A DNA stretch of 64,000 bases from Rhizobium bangladeshense (lineage in GTDB: Bacteria > Pseudomonadota > Alphaproteobacteria > Rhizobiales > Rhizobiaceae), in the NCBI RefSeq assembly GCF_001662075.1, contig NZ_LYPL01000002.1, positions 248,001 to 312,000 on the forward strand. Reading direction: 5' to 3'. The notes beneath the pieces are model-generated. The model was not told where the DNA came from. It did no database searches and saw nothing but the letters and a program-made list of their open reading frames with translations. Below, piece by piece: positions 1-8,349 of the stretch. The first letter of the stretch is position 1, and each line of letters starts with the position of its first letter. The position numbers were made by a program, and so were the translations under genes.

Positions 1-42
1 GGTTGGGGAGGGTCTTTCTTCCAAGGAACGGCAACTCGTCCA

Positions 43-2382
43 TCACGGCAGCGTATAAGCAATCACATAATCGCCCGGTTTTGTCCCGACCGAGCCGTGG
101 CCGCCGGCGACCATGACGACATATTGCTTGTTGTCATCGGTCGTATAGGTCATCGGCGTCGCTTGGCCGCCGGCGGGAAGCCGCGCCCGCCAGAGCTCTC
201 GGCCATTTGTCACGTCATAGGCCCTGAGGTAGTTGTCGACGGCGGCGCCTAAGAAGGCAACGCCCCCCTTGGTCAGCATCGGCCCGCCGATACCGGGCAC
301 GCCGACCTTGAAGGGCAGGGGCAGCGGAGTCATGTCGTGCACGGTGCCGTTCTTGTGCATATAGGCGATCTTGCCGGTGCGCAGGTCGACGCCGGCGACA
401 TACCCCCATGGCGGCGCCTGGCAGGGGATCTGCAGCGGTCCGAGGAAGGGCCCCATGAAGACGCCGTAGGGCGCGCCGTCATTGCGGTTGAGCCCCTGTT
501 CGCTGCCCTTTTCGTCCTGGCCGCGTGGTGGAATCTCGGCGGCCGGCACCAGGCGCGAGGTGAAGGCGAGGTAGGTCGGCATGCCGAACATGATCTGCCG
601 TTCCGGATCCACCGCGACGCTGCCCCAGTTGAAGGTGCCGAAATTGCCGGGATAGACGATCGTGCCTTCGAGCGACGGCGGCGTATAGCGGCCCTCGTAG
701 CGGTAGCGGTGGAAATCGATGCGGCAGACGAGTTGGTCGAACAGCGACACGCCCCACATGTCCTTTTCCTTGAGCGGCTCGGGCGAAAAGGTGAGGTCGG
801 AGATCGGCTGGGTCGGCGAGGTATGATCGCCCGAAACCGCGCCGCCGGGGGCCGGGATCTCCTTAACCGGGATGATCGGCTCGCCGCTGCGCCTGTCGAG
901 CACGTAGAGATCGCCCTGCTTGGTCGGGCCGACGAGGGCGGGAACCACCGTGCCGTCCTCTTTCGTCAGGTCGATCAGCGCCGGCTGGGCCGGCACGTCC
1001 ATATCCCAGAGATCGTGATGCACCGTCTGTCGCACCCAGCGCATCTGACCGGTGGCGATGTCGAGCGCGACGATCGAGGAGGAGAATTTCTCGACATTGT
1101 CGCTGCGGTTGATGCCGAGCTGATCGGGCACCTGGTTGCCGAGCGGGATGTAGACCATGCCGAGCGCCTCGTCGACGCTGAAGACCGACCAGCTGTTCGG
1201 CGAATTGGTCGTGTAGGTCTGGCCGTCGGCGATCGGCGTCGTCACACCGGGATTGCCGGAATCCCAGTTCCACACCAGCGCGCCGGTCTTGATGTCGAAG
1301 GCGCGAATGACGCCCGACTGCGCCTCGGTCGAGTAATTGTCGTTCACCGCCCCGCCGATAATGATCTTGCCGGCCACCGCGGCCGGCGGTGAGGTGGAAT
1401 AATAATAGCCGGCCGGGTTGAAGCGCATGCCGGTTTCCAGATGCAGCACGCCCTGATCGGCAAAGCTCGTGCACACCTTGCCGTCCGCAGCGTCGAGCGC
1501 GATCAGCCGGGCATCGGAGGTCGGCAGGTAGACGCGCTCGGCGCAGGGCTGGCCGGCGGCGACATCGGGGTCGGCATAATAGGTGACGCCGCGGCAGGTC
1601 TGATGCTGCCGGTTGGGGTTCATGCCGGAATTGGAGTCATATTTCCATTTCTCCTTGCCGGTCTTGGCGTCGAGCGCGATCGCCCAGTTATGCGGCGTGC
1701 AGAGATAGAGCGTGTCCTTCACCTTGAGCGGCGTCACCTGATAGGTGGTCTCGCTGATGTCCTCCGGCCGCTTGACGTCGCCGGTCTGATATCGCCACGC
1801 CTCCTTGAGGGTGGAGACGTTCTCGACGCTGATCTGGTCGAGCGGCGAATAACGCTGGCCGAAGGGCGTGCGGCCGTACTGATGCCATTCTCCATCCGGC
1901 ACGCTGCCGCCGAAAACGGGGCTGGCGGCGACCTCATCCCTAGGCAGATCTCCGGCAAGATCATGCGGATCAGTGGTCATCGAATAGAGGGCGACGAGGA
2001 TGGCGAGAACGACCGGCACGGCAAGCGGCCAGGGATTGGCGCCATAGGTGATGCCGGTCGGGCTGCGAAAGCCGAGCGGCCGGCGGATCCACGGCGTCAG
2101 CAGCCAGAGCCCGAGCAGGATGATCATGCCGCCGCGCGGTCCGAGCTGCCACCAGTCGAAGCCCACCTCCCAGACCGCCCAGGCGAGTGCGGCGATGACG
2201 AGCACCGCATAGACCCAGAGCGCCACCGCCTTGCGCATCAGAAGAAGCCCGGCGGTGATCAGGAACATCAGCCCGGCGAACAGATAGAAGACGCTGCCGC
2301 CGAGCGTGACGAGCCAGAGCCCGCCGCCGCCGAGCGCCAGTCCGATGATGATGAAAAGGATGCAGGTGATGACGATCGCCAT
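43..2382 (-). CDS. gcd: Membrane-bound PQQ-dependent glucose dehydrogenase
   Basis: The 779-residue protein should oxidise glucose to gluconolactone in the periplasm and pass electrons to ubiquinone. Roughly the first 140 residues are a run of hydrophobic membrane helices. They are followed by a long quinoprotein beta-propeller with repeated segments such as WAIALDAKTGKEKWKYD and VVALVGPTKQGDLYVLDRRSG. Length and the helices-plus-propeller order match the single-subunit Gcd family (usually close to 800 residues), not soluble or cytochrome-fused alcohol dehydrogenases. The ATG at 2382 begins the first helix. No PQQ biosynthesis gene is visible, so the cofactor must come from elsewhere in the genome or from outside. 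The gene stands alone, transcribed away from its neighbour selO. Confidence 0.93.
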   Translation of the reverse strand: MAIVITCILFIIIGLALGGGGLWLVTLGGSVFYLFAGLMFLITAGLLLMRKAVALWVYAVLVIAALAWAVWEVGFDWWQLGPRGGMIILLGLWLLTPWIRRPLGFRSPTGITYGANPWPLAVPVVLAILVALYSMTTDPHDLAGDLPRDEVAASPVFGGSVPDGEWHQYGRTPFGQRYSPLDQISVENVSTLKEAWRYQTGDVKRPEDISETTYQVTPLKVKDTLYLCTPHNWAIALDAKTGKEKWKYDSNSGMNPNRQHQTCRGVTYYADPDVAAGQPCAERVYLPTSDARLIALDAADGKVCTSFADQGVLHLETGMRFNPAGYYYSTSPPAAVAGKIIIGGAVNDNYSTEAQSGVIRAFDIKTGALVWNWDSGNPGVTTPIADGQTYTTNSPNSWSVFSVDEALGMVYIPLGNQVPDQLGINRSDNVEKFSSSIVALDIATGQMRWVRQTVHHDLWDMDVPAQPALIDLTKEDGTVVPALVGPTKQGDLYVLDRRSGEPIIPVKEIPAPGGAVSGDHTSPTQPISDLTFSPEPLKEKDMWGVSLFDQLVCRIDFHRYRYEGRYTPPSLEGTIVYPGNFGTFNWGSVAVDPERQIMFGMPTYLAFTSRLVPAAEIPPRGQDEKGSEQGLNRNDGAPYGVFMGPFLGPLQIPCQAPPWGYVAGVDLRTGKIAYMHKNGTVHDMTPLPLPFKVGVPGIGGPMLTKGGVAFLGAAVDNYLRAYDVTNGRELWRARLPAGGQATPMTYTTDDNKQYVVMVAGGHGSVGTKPGDYVIAYTLP

Positions 2383-2522
2383 AAGGCTGTCTCCCGCTGA
2401 GGTTCGCCGGGTGAAGAAGGGCGGAAAAGCCCCGCCGATCAGCCAGATAGCGCAAAGGACATGCCTTTCAACGGCTGCATTTGCCGCAGGCGGATGTCAC
2501 GGTACGGTTGTACTGGAGCCGC

Positions 2523-4025
2523 TCACGTCCCGCAGAAGGTCGCAAGCACCCGCTCATGCGGCTTCGGCGGCTCGCCATAGGCGGCGAACTCCGGCTGGTC
2601 GTCATAGGGCCTGGCGAGCACCGTCAGCAGCGCCTCGAACAGCGAGAAATCGCCGTTTTCGACCGCCGCCTCGATCGCCTGTTCGACGCGGTGATTGCGC
2701 GGAATGAAGGCCGGATTGACGTTGCGCATGGCGGTGACGCGCTCGCTGGCCGTCTGCGGATCGCGCGACAGTCGCTCGCGCCATCGCGTGAGCCAGGTAC
2801 GGCCGGCCTCCGCCTCGCGGAAACTTGCGGCAAAGGCGGTCTCTGCGGTTTCGTCGCCGGCCAGATCCGACAGTCGGCGGAAGGTCAGGGTGAAATCGGC
2901 GCCCTGCGCCTGCATCAGCGACAGCAGCGCCTGCACCAGATCGAGATCACCTTCCTCTTCGCCGGCAAGGCCGATCTTTTTCCGCATACCGGCCAGCCAA
3001 TGCGCCTGGAACCGCTCGCCATAAGCCCGGATCACCACATTCGCCTTATCGACTGCGCCGTCGGGCTCGGCGTCGATCAGCGGCAGCAGCGTTTCGCCGA
3101 GCCGCGCGAGGTTCCATTGGCCGATGGCCGGCTGGTTGGCATAGGCATAACGGCCGTGCTGGTCGATCGACGAGAAGACGGTCGCCGGATCATAGGTATC
3201 CATGAAGGCGCAGGGGCCGAAATCGATCGTCTCGCCGGAGATCGTCATATTGTCCGTGTTCATCACGCCATGGATGAAGCCGACATGCAGCCAGCGGGCG
3301 ATCAGCGCCGCCTGGCGCTCGGAGACTGCCTCGAACAGCGCGAGATAGGGATTGTCTGCTTCTTTCAGCGCGGGATAATGCCGGTCGATGACATAATCGG
3401 CGAGCGCCCGCACGCCGTCTGTGTCGCCGCGCGCGGCAAAAAACTGGAAGGTGCCGACCCTGATGTGGCTGGCCGCGACGCGGGTGAAGACCGCACCCGG
3501 CAGCACCTCTTCCCGGTAGACCGGCTCGCCCGTCGTCACCGCCGCCAGCGCTCGTGTCGCCGGAATGCCGAGCGCAAACATCGCCTCGCTGATGATATAT
3601 TCGCGCAGCACCGGCCCGAGGGCTGCCCGCCCGTCGCCGCGCCGCGAGAAAGGCGTCGGCCCGGCGCCCTTCAGCTGGATATCGAAGCGCCTTCCGCTGC
3701 GATCGATCACCTCGCCGAGCAGGATCGCCCGGCCGTCGCCGAGCTGCGGCGAGAAGCCGCCGAACTGATGGCCGGCATAGGCCATCGCCAGCGGTTGTGC
3801 GCCTTCCGGAACGAGATTGCCGGAAAAGATCGCCGCGCCGTCGCGCCGCAGCGCCTCGACGTCGAGCCGGAGCTCGGCGGCCAGCGGCTCGTTGAGCTTG
3901 ATCAGCCAGGGCTCCGCCACCGCCGTCGGCATCTGCGCCGCAAAGAAGCGCTGCGGCAGGCCGGCATAGCTGTTGTCGAAGGCGAAGGCCGCACCGGGCC
4001 GGTTTTTCTCGAGGGCGGAGGTCAT
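2523..4025 (-). CDS. selO: SelO/YdiU family protein adenylyltransferase
   Basis: This is a 500-residue pseudokinase-fold enzyme of the SelO (YdiU, UPF0061) family, which transfers AMP from ATP to proteins and is linked to redox stress in other bacteria. Family signatures are the opening FDNSYAGLPQRFF, QLGDGRAILLGE, the active-site-like HGVMNTDNMTISG and the DFGPCAFMD metal-binding stretch. The frame stays open upstream to 4154, but I place the start at the ATG at 4025 because family homology begins a few residues later. Bacterial members usually end without the selenocysteine of eukaryotic SelO; here the end is ERVLATFCGT, with a cysteine third from the end. It is a single gene, divergent from the MFS gene at 4263. 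Confidence 0.9.
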   Translation of the reverse strand: MTSALEKNRPGAAFAFDNSYAGLPQRFFAAQMPTAVAEPWLIKLNEPLAAELRLDVEALRRDGAAIFSGNLVPEGAQPLAMAYAGHQFGGFSPQLGDGRAILLGEVIDRSGRRFDIQLKGAGPTPFSRRGDGRAALGPVLREYIISEAMFALGIPATRALAAVTTGEPVYREEVLPGAVFTRVAASHIRVGTFQFFAARGDTDGVRALADYVIDRHYPALKEADNPYLALFEAVSERQAALIARWLHVGFIHGVMNTDNMTISGETIDFGPCAFMDTYDPATVFSSIDQHGRYAYANQPAIGQWNLARLGETLLPLIDAEPDGAVDKANVVIRAYGERFQAHWLAGMRKKIGLAGEEEGDLDLVQALLSLMQAQGADFTLTFRRLSDLAGDETAETAFAASFREAEAGRTWLTRWRERLSRDPQTASERVTAMRNVNPAFIPRNHRVEQAIEAAVENGDFSLFEALLTVLARPYDDQPEFAAYGEPPKPHERVLATFCGT

Positions 4026-4262
4026 AATCGATAGGTAGGGCCGGGTGGCCCGTGGCGCAAGCTCTTCACGAAGCATGAGGCCGATGCAAGCAATCGTGAT
4101 CTGCTTTTCTCTTTCGTCAAAGCTGCTTTGCCATAAAGGACATAGCGCCGCCATGATCGCGGGCGTATAGCAGATCGTCTCCCCTTGGCATTACGCCATG
4201 TCATCCCCCGCGGCCTTGCTGCCTCTTGTGCTCCGCCGCGCCACCGCGAGTGATCCCGGACG

Positions 4263-5714
4263 ATGTCGGATCAGATTTACCAGGCGCCAATGGCTCGGCG
4301 CGCCGCGCCCAATTTCCGGGTGATCGCGATGATCGTCGCGAGTGCGATGCTGATGGAAAACATCGATGCGACCGTGCTGGCGACGGCGCTGCCGACCATG
4401 GCGCGCGACTTCGCCGTCAGCGCCCCGGCCATGTCGATCGCGCTCACCTCCTATCTCCTCAGCTTGGCGATCTTCATTCCGGCGAGCGGCCGCATGGCCG
4501 ACAGTTTCGGCTCCCGCACCGTCTTCCGCGCGGCCATTGCCGTCTTCGTGATCGGCTCCATCCTCTGTGCGCTCGCGCCGACGCTGCCCTTCCTGGTTTT
4601 GGCGCGACTGCTGCAGGGCATGGGCGGCGCGATGATGATGCCGGTCGGCCGCCTGGTGCTGATGCGCAGCGTCGCCCGCAAGGATATGGTCAGCGCCATG
4701 TCCTGGCTGCTGGTGCCGGCGCTGATCGGCCCGATCGTCGGCCCGCCGCTCGGCGGCTTCTTCGTCACCTATCTCGACTGGCGCTGGATCTTCTACATCA
4801 ACGTGCCGATCGGCATCATCGGCATGATCTTCGTCTCGATCTATATCGACGAGGTCAAGGGCAAGGCGAGTGGCCCGTTCGATACGATCGGCTTTGTGCT
4901 CTCCGGCCTCTCGCTCGGTTCGCTGCTTTTCGGCTTCGAAATGTCGAGCCACGAAGGCGAGGGCGCCTTCTCGCTCTTCCTGATCGCCGTCGGCCTCATC
5001 TTCGGCATCGCCTATCTCAGGCATGCCCGCAGGCATCCGTCGCCGATCATGGATTTCTCGCTGATGAAGGTGCCGAGCTTCGGCACGTCGGTCATAGCCG
5101 GTTCGCTGACGCGCATCACCCAGGGCGCCCAGCCCTTCCTGCTGCCACTGCTCTTCCAGATCGGCTTCGGCTTGTCGGCCGCCGCCGCCGGCCAGATCGT
5201 CATTGCCACCGCACTTGGTGCGCTCGCCATGAAGCCGATGGCGAAGTTCGTCTTCAGCCGGCTCGGTTTCCGCCGCAGCCTCGTCCTCAACGGCATCTTC
5301 GGCGCGGTCGGCTACGGCCTCTGCGCCGCCTTCCGGCCGGATTGGCCGATGCCGCTTATCTTCATCGTGTTGATACTCAGCGCCTTCTTCCTGTCGTTCC
5401 AGTTCACCGCCTATAACACCATCGCCTATGACCAGATCGACAAGGAGCGGATGAGCTCGGCCACGAGCTTCTACACCACTTTCCAGCAGCTGATGCTGTC
5501 GCTCGGCATCTGCATCGGGGCCTTGGCGCTCCACGGCTCCATGGCCTTCAACAATGCCGAAACGCCGTCGCTCGGCGATTTCTCCACCGCCTTCATCGTC
5601 GTCACGCTCATCTCGATCACCGCGACCTTCTGGAACCTGCGCTTCTCACCGACCGCCGGTGAGGAGATCAGCGGCTACAAGGCCAAACAGGCGAAAGGCG
5701 CCGCCGAAGGCTGA
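4263..5714 (+). CDS. MFS transporter, DHA2 drug-exporter type
   Basis: The 483-residue polytopic membrane protein belongs to the major facilitator superfamily, most like the DHA2 (EmrB/QacA) proton-driven exporters. Diagnostic stretches are DATVLATALPTMARDF in the first helix and the motif C region LIGPIVGPPLGGFF followed by WRWIFYINVPIG. LLQGMGGAMMMPVGRLVLMR is also typical. No membrane-fusion partner (EmrA type) lies next to it, so the substrate and the need for a periplasmic adaptor are unknown. The start at 4263 puts the usual short cytoplasmic tail before the first helix. Confidence 0.88.
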   Translation: MSDQIYQAPMARRAAPNFRVIAMIVASAMLMENIDATVLATALPTMARDFAVSAPAMSIALTSYLLSLAIFIPASGRMADSFGSRTVFRAAIAVFVIGSILCALAPTLPFLVLARLLQGMGGAMMMPVGRLVLMRSVARKDMVSAMSWLLVPALIGPIVGPPLGGFFVTYLDWRWIFYINVPIGIIGMIFVSIYIDEVKGKASGPFDTIGFVLSGLSLGSLLFGFEMSSHEGEGAFSLFLIAVGLIFGIAYLRHARRHPSPIMDFSLMKVPSFGTSVIAGSLTRITQGAQPFLLPLLFQIGFGLSAAAAGQIVIATALGALAMKPMAKFVFSRLGFRRSLVLNGIFGAVGYGLCAAFRPDWPMPLIFIVLILSAFFLSFQFTAYNTIAYDQIDKERMSSATSFYTTFQQLMLSLGICIGALALHGSMAFNNAETPSLGDFSTAFIVVTLISITATFWNLRFSPTAGEEISGYKAKQAKGAAEG

Positions 5715-5731
5715 CGCCGCCTTTCCTTTCG

Positions 5732-5956
5732 TCAGAAGCCGACCGGCTCCCGCATCGGCTTTCGCCGCAAGCGCTTGCCCTCCCGCCGGTCCGCCTCGAG
5801 CCCGTAAGCGATCGGTCCGCCAAAGGCTGCAAGATCGATATCCCGCAACGCTACCTCCACAATCGCCTCGGGCTCGGCGCGCCCCCGCGGCCCCGTGATC
5901 GCAAGCCACAGATCACGCCAGCCTCGCCGGCGCGACGCCGCCTCCACCATCGTCAT
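5732..5956 (-). CDS. Small hypothetical protein downstream of the homocysteine methyltransferase
   Basis: This 74-residue protein has no domain I recognise. It is basic at both ends (starting MTMVEAASRRRGWRDLW, ending with an RKPMREPVGF tail) and has a middle stretch EAIVEVALRDIDLAAFGGPI. The ATG at 5956 follows a good ribosome binding site (AGGGAGGG) and begins 22 bases after the stop of the gene at 5979, so the two probably share a transcript. The frame stays open further upstream, but that part would overlap the methyltransferase gene and lacks a better start. Confidence 0.55.
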   Translation of the reverse strand: MTMVEAASRRRGWRDLWLAITGPRGRAEPEAIVEVALRDIDLAAFGGPIAYGLEADRREGKRLRRKPMREPVGF

Positions 5957-5978
5957 TGTCCTGCCCTCCCTCTCTGGC

Positions 5979-6926
5979 TCATGCCGCCTGCGGCAGGCAC
6001 GCTTCGCAGATGGCCGCGACATGGCGATGATCGGTGCCGCAGCAGCCCCCCAGAACGCGCAGCCCGGGCATGCGATCGAGAAGCTTGCGGTATCGCCGCC
6101 CGAGATCTTCGGGATCGCCGGCATCGAGTGTCTCGCTGTTATCAAGCTGCTCGTGGCTCATGGTCGAAGCATTGGCGCGAATGCCGGAAATGCGTTTTAC
6201 CCATGCGCTGCCATGATCGAGAGCGCCTTCGAAATGCGTCGGATGCGCGCAATTGATCATGTAGTAGACCGGCGTTCCGCCGGTGGCCATGTCGGTTGTC
6301 TCGATGGCGTCCTGAATACTGCGGCCCGTCACCAGCCTGCCGTCCGTCTCCAGCGTGAAGGAGATGGCGCAGGGCATGGCGAACGACTTTGCAGCACGCG
6401 CCACGCCGATCGCCTCGTCGATGTTCGTCAACGTGAAGGCGCTCACCATATCCGCCTCCGTGCCGGCGAAAGCACCGATCTGGAAAGCGTGGTAGTCTTC
6501 CGCTTCGGCCGCATCCATGCTGCCCGCCTTGTAGCCATCGCCGCGCGGGCCGATCGCGCCGCTGATGACGATCGGCTGCTCCGGCCGCTCATAGGCGCTG
6601 CGTAAGCCGACGAGCAGGTCGACGGCTTCCTTGTTGGCCGCCTTCAGGGCTTCAGCGGTATAGCCGAGCTTCTGCCCCCAGTCCGGATTGGCGCGCCATG
6701 TCGCGGTGTCGAGCACGAAGCCGGTGCCGTGCCGCCGCGCGATATCGAGATAACGGCGATAGTAATTCCGCATCCGCTGGCGCCCGTCTTCGGAAGCCAG
6801 CAATATGAAAGCGGCGAAATGCGGAAGCTCGATGCCTTCCTGGAAGATCATCGTCGTTTCCATGCCGCCATCGGTAATGAAGGTGCCGCCTTTAAGCTGC
6901 GGCAGACTGTTTCTGTACTTTGCCAT
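5979..6926 (-). CDS. Homocysteine S-methyltransferase family protein (BHMT/MmuM-like)
   Basis: The 315-residue protein should methylate homocysteine to methionine with a small methyl donor such as betaine or S-methylmethionine. The three zinc-ligand cysteines of the family are present: C226 in MINCAHPTHF and C295/C296 in LGGCCGTDHRH. The N-terminal TDGGMETTMIFQEG is the usual family opening. I place the start at 6926 (MAKYRNSLPQL); the frame continues upstream to 7055, but without homology and into the divergent regulator's promoter. The methyl donor cannot be told from sequence alone. A TetR regulator is divergent at 7142. Confidence 0.88.
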   Translation of the reverse strand: MAKYRNSLPQLKGGTFITDGGMETTMIFQEGIELPHFAAFILLASEDGRQRMRNYYRRYLDIARRHGTGFVLDTATWRANPDWGQKLGYTAEALKAANKEAVDLLVGLRSAYERPEQPIVISGAIGPRGDGYKAGSMDAAEAEDYHAFQIGAFAGTEADMVSAFTLTNIDEAIGVARAAKSFAMPCAISFTLETDGRLVTGRSIQDAIETTDMATGGTPVYYMINCAHPTHFEGALDHGSAWVKRISGIRANASTMSHEQLDNSETLDAGDPEDLGRRYRKLLDRMPGLRVLGGCCGTDHRHVAAICEACLPQAA

Positions 6927-7116
6927 TGTTGAAGCCTTTTCCTCGCGGCAGCCGAACAGCTGTCGTCGGACGAAGTTCTCGCGCTTAATCGGCTGCCAAA
7001 CTAGGCGACTTGCGGTATACTGCCGGCGGTTTTGGCTTTTGCCGATCAATATCAATCGCTTGGCTTGACGGACGCTTCCGGGGGCGGAGGCAGATCTGAA
7101 CGCGCGGCGCAGAAAA

Positions 7117-7133
7117 CTGTACTGCGGGTACAG
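7117..7133. promoter_or_regulatory. Inverted repeat, candidate TetR operator
   Basis: CTGTAC-TGCGG-GTACAG is a perfect 6-bp inverted repeat with a 5-bp spacer. It ends just before the ribosome binding site of the TetR gene at 7142 and lies between it and the divergent methyltransferase gene. Position and symmetry fit autoregulation by the TetR protein. Binding is inferred, not shown. Confidence 0.45.
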
Positions 7134-7141
7134 GAGGGGAC

Positions 7142-7771
7142 ATGCGAAAGGGCGAGGAAACCAGGACCCGCATCCTCGATGTGGCCGAAGCGGCTGTCCT
7201 GCAGAAGGGTTTCGGCGGCACTTCCATCGAGGAGCTGATCGCCGAGACGGGCATCACCAAGAGCGGCTTCTTCTATCATTTCAGGGACAAGAACGAGCTC
7301 GCCAAGGCGCTGCTCAACCGCTATATCCAAAATGACGAGCGCATCTACGACGAGATCTTCAGCCGTGCGCGCGATCTGACCGACGATCCGCTGCAATCCT
7401 TCCTGCTTGGCCTCAAGCTGCTGTCCGAACTGCTCTCCGATCTGCCGAACGGCCATCCCGGCTGCCTTGTGGCGACCGTGTGCTATTACGAGCGGCTGTT
7501 CGACCGGGAGATACAGGAGACCAACCGCAATGCGGTGCTTGCCTGGCGGCGCCGTTTCGGCCGCATGCTCCGCGATATCATGGAAGTCTATCCGCCGCGC
7601 GAGCCAGTCAATGTCGACCAGCTCGCCGACATGGTGTCCTCCGTCCTGGAAGGGGGCATCGTCCTGTCGAAGACGCTGAAAGAGCCGAACACGCTGGCCG
7701 AACAGGTGCTGATGCTCCGCACCTTCGTGAAAATGCTCTTCCTGCCGGTGGCGGAAATGCCGAGGGCGTAG
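7142..7771 (+). CDS. TetR/AcrR family transcriptional regulator
   Basis: The 209-residue regulator opens with a standard TetR DNA-binding domain (about residues 5-55): TRTRILDVAEAAVLQKGF, then the helix-turn-helix SIEELIAETGITKSGFFYHF and the DKNELAKALL helix. The rest is an all-helical ligand-binding domain ending at FLPVAEMPRA. The start follows a strong AGGAGGGG site. The target is probably its own promoter and perhaps the divergent homocysteine methyltransferase gene, given the inverted repeat at 7117. The ligand is unknown. Confidence 0.9.
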   Translation: MRKGEETRTRILDVAEAAVLQKGFGGTSIEELIAETGITKSGFFYHFRDKNELAKALLNRYIQNDERIYDEIFSRARDLTDDPLQSFLLGLKLLSELLSDLPNGHPGCLVATVCYYERLFDREIQETNRNAVLAWRRRFGRMLRDIMEVYPPREPVNVDQLADMVSSVLEGGIVLSKTLKEPNTLAEQVLMLRTFVKMLFLPVAEMPRA

Positions 7772-7777
7772 CTGCCG

Positions 7778-8296
7778 TCAGCGATCCATCGCCGCGGCCA
7801 TATCGGCGAGCTTGCGCACGGTGTTGAGATTGCGCGATGTCCCCGGCTTCAGCGCCGGCAGCTTCAGTTTCGAGCGGCCGGAACCATTGGGGTAATGCAC
7901 ATAAATTTCGCGGGTCGCGAGTTTTGCCTCCTCGCCGTCGGGCGCCACCATCTTCTCCAGCGCATCGGCAGGAGCGTTTTCGGGCAGGAAGTAGACCAGC
8001 AGAAAGTTCGGCTTGGCACCGGGGAAGGGGGCGTTGGTGGCGATTTTGTCGAGCTCCTTGCGGCTGCGCACCATCACGCCCGGCCGCTTGCCCATCTTCT
8101 TGCCGAGCGCCGCGTCAAGCTTTTCCTCAGCCGCCGTTTCGGATTCATCCGAGCGGAAGAGCACATTGCCGCTCTGGATATAGGTCTTCACATCCTTGAA
8201 GCCGAGCTCTTCGCAGATCGCCTTTAGCTCGGCCATCGGCAAGGCGCCGGTGCCGCCGACGTTTACGGCGCGGAGGAGGGCGATGTAGATGGGCAT
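7778..8296 (-). CDS. DUF1697 domain-containing protein
   Basis: This 172-residue cytoplasmic protein belongs to the DUF1697 family, seen in the opening YIALLRAVNVGGTGALPMAEL, the YIQSGNVLF strand and the C-terminal NLNTVRKLADMA. Members are widespread single-domain proteins of unknown biochemical role with an alpha-beta fold. Length is normal for the family. It ends 6 bases from the convergent TetR gene. Confidence 0.88.
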   Translation of the reverse strand: MPIYIALLRAVNVGGTGALPMAELKAICEELGFKDVKTYIQSGNVLFRSDESETAAEEKLDAALGKKMGKRPGVMVRSRKELDKIATNAPFPGAKPNFLLVYFLPENAPADALEKMVAPDGEEAKLATREIYVHYPNGSGRSKLKLPALKPGTSRNLNTVRKLADMAAAMDR

Positions 8297-8349
8297 TTCG
8301 GTGTCTCCCTAGACCTGTTGTGCCGTGCCAGCCCCCCTCTATCAACCCT

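Noticed and set aside
337..1392. Long plus-strand open frame within the glucose dehydrogenase gene
   Set aside because: It is a shadow of the real gene in a GC-rich genome: no domain, arginine- and alanine-rich, and antisense to a complete quinoprotein.
4191..5534. 447-codon minus-strand frame antisense to the MFS gene
   Set aside because: Composition is a repetitive mix of arginine, glutamate and histidine typical of antisense frames in GC-rich DNA.
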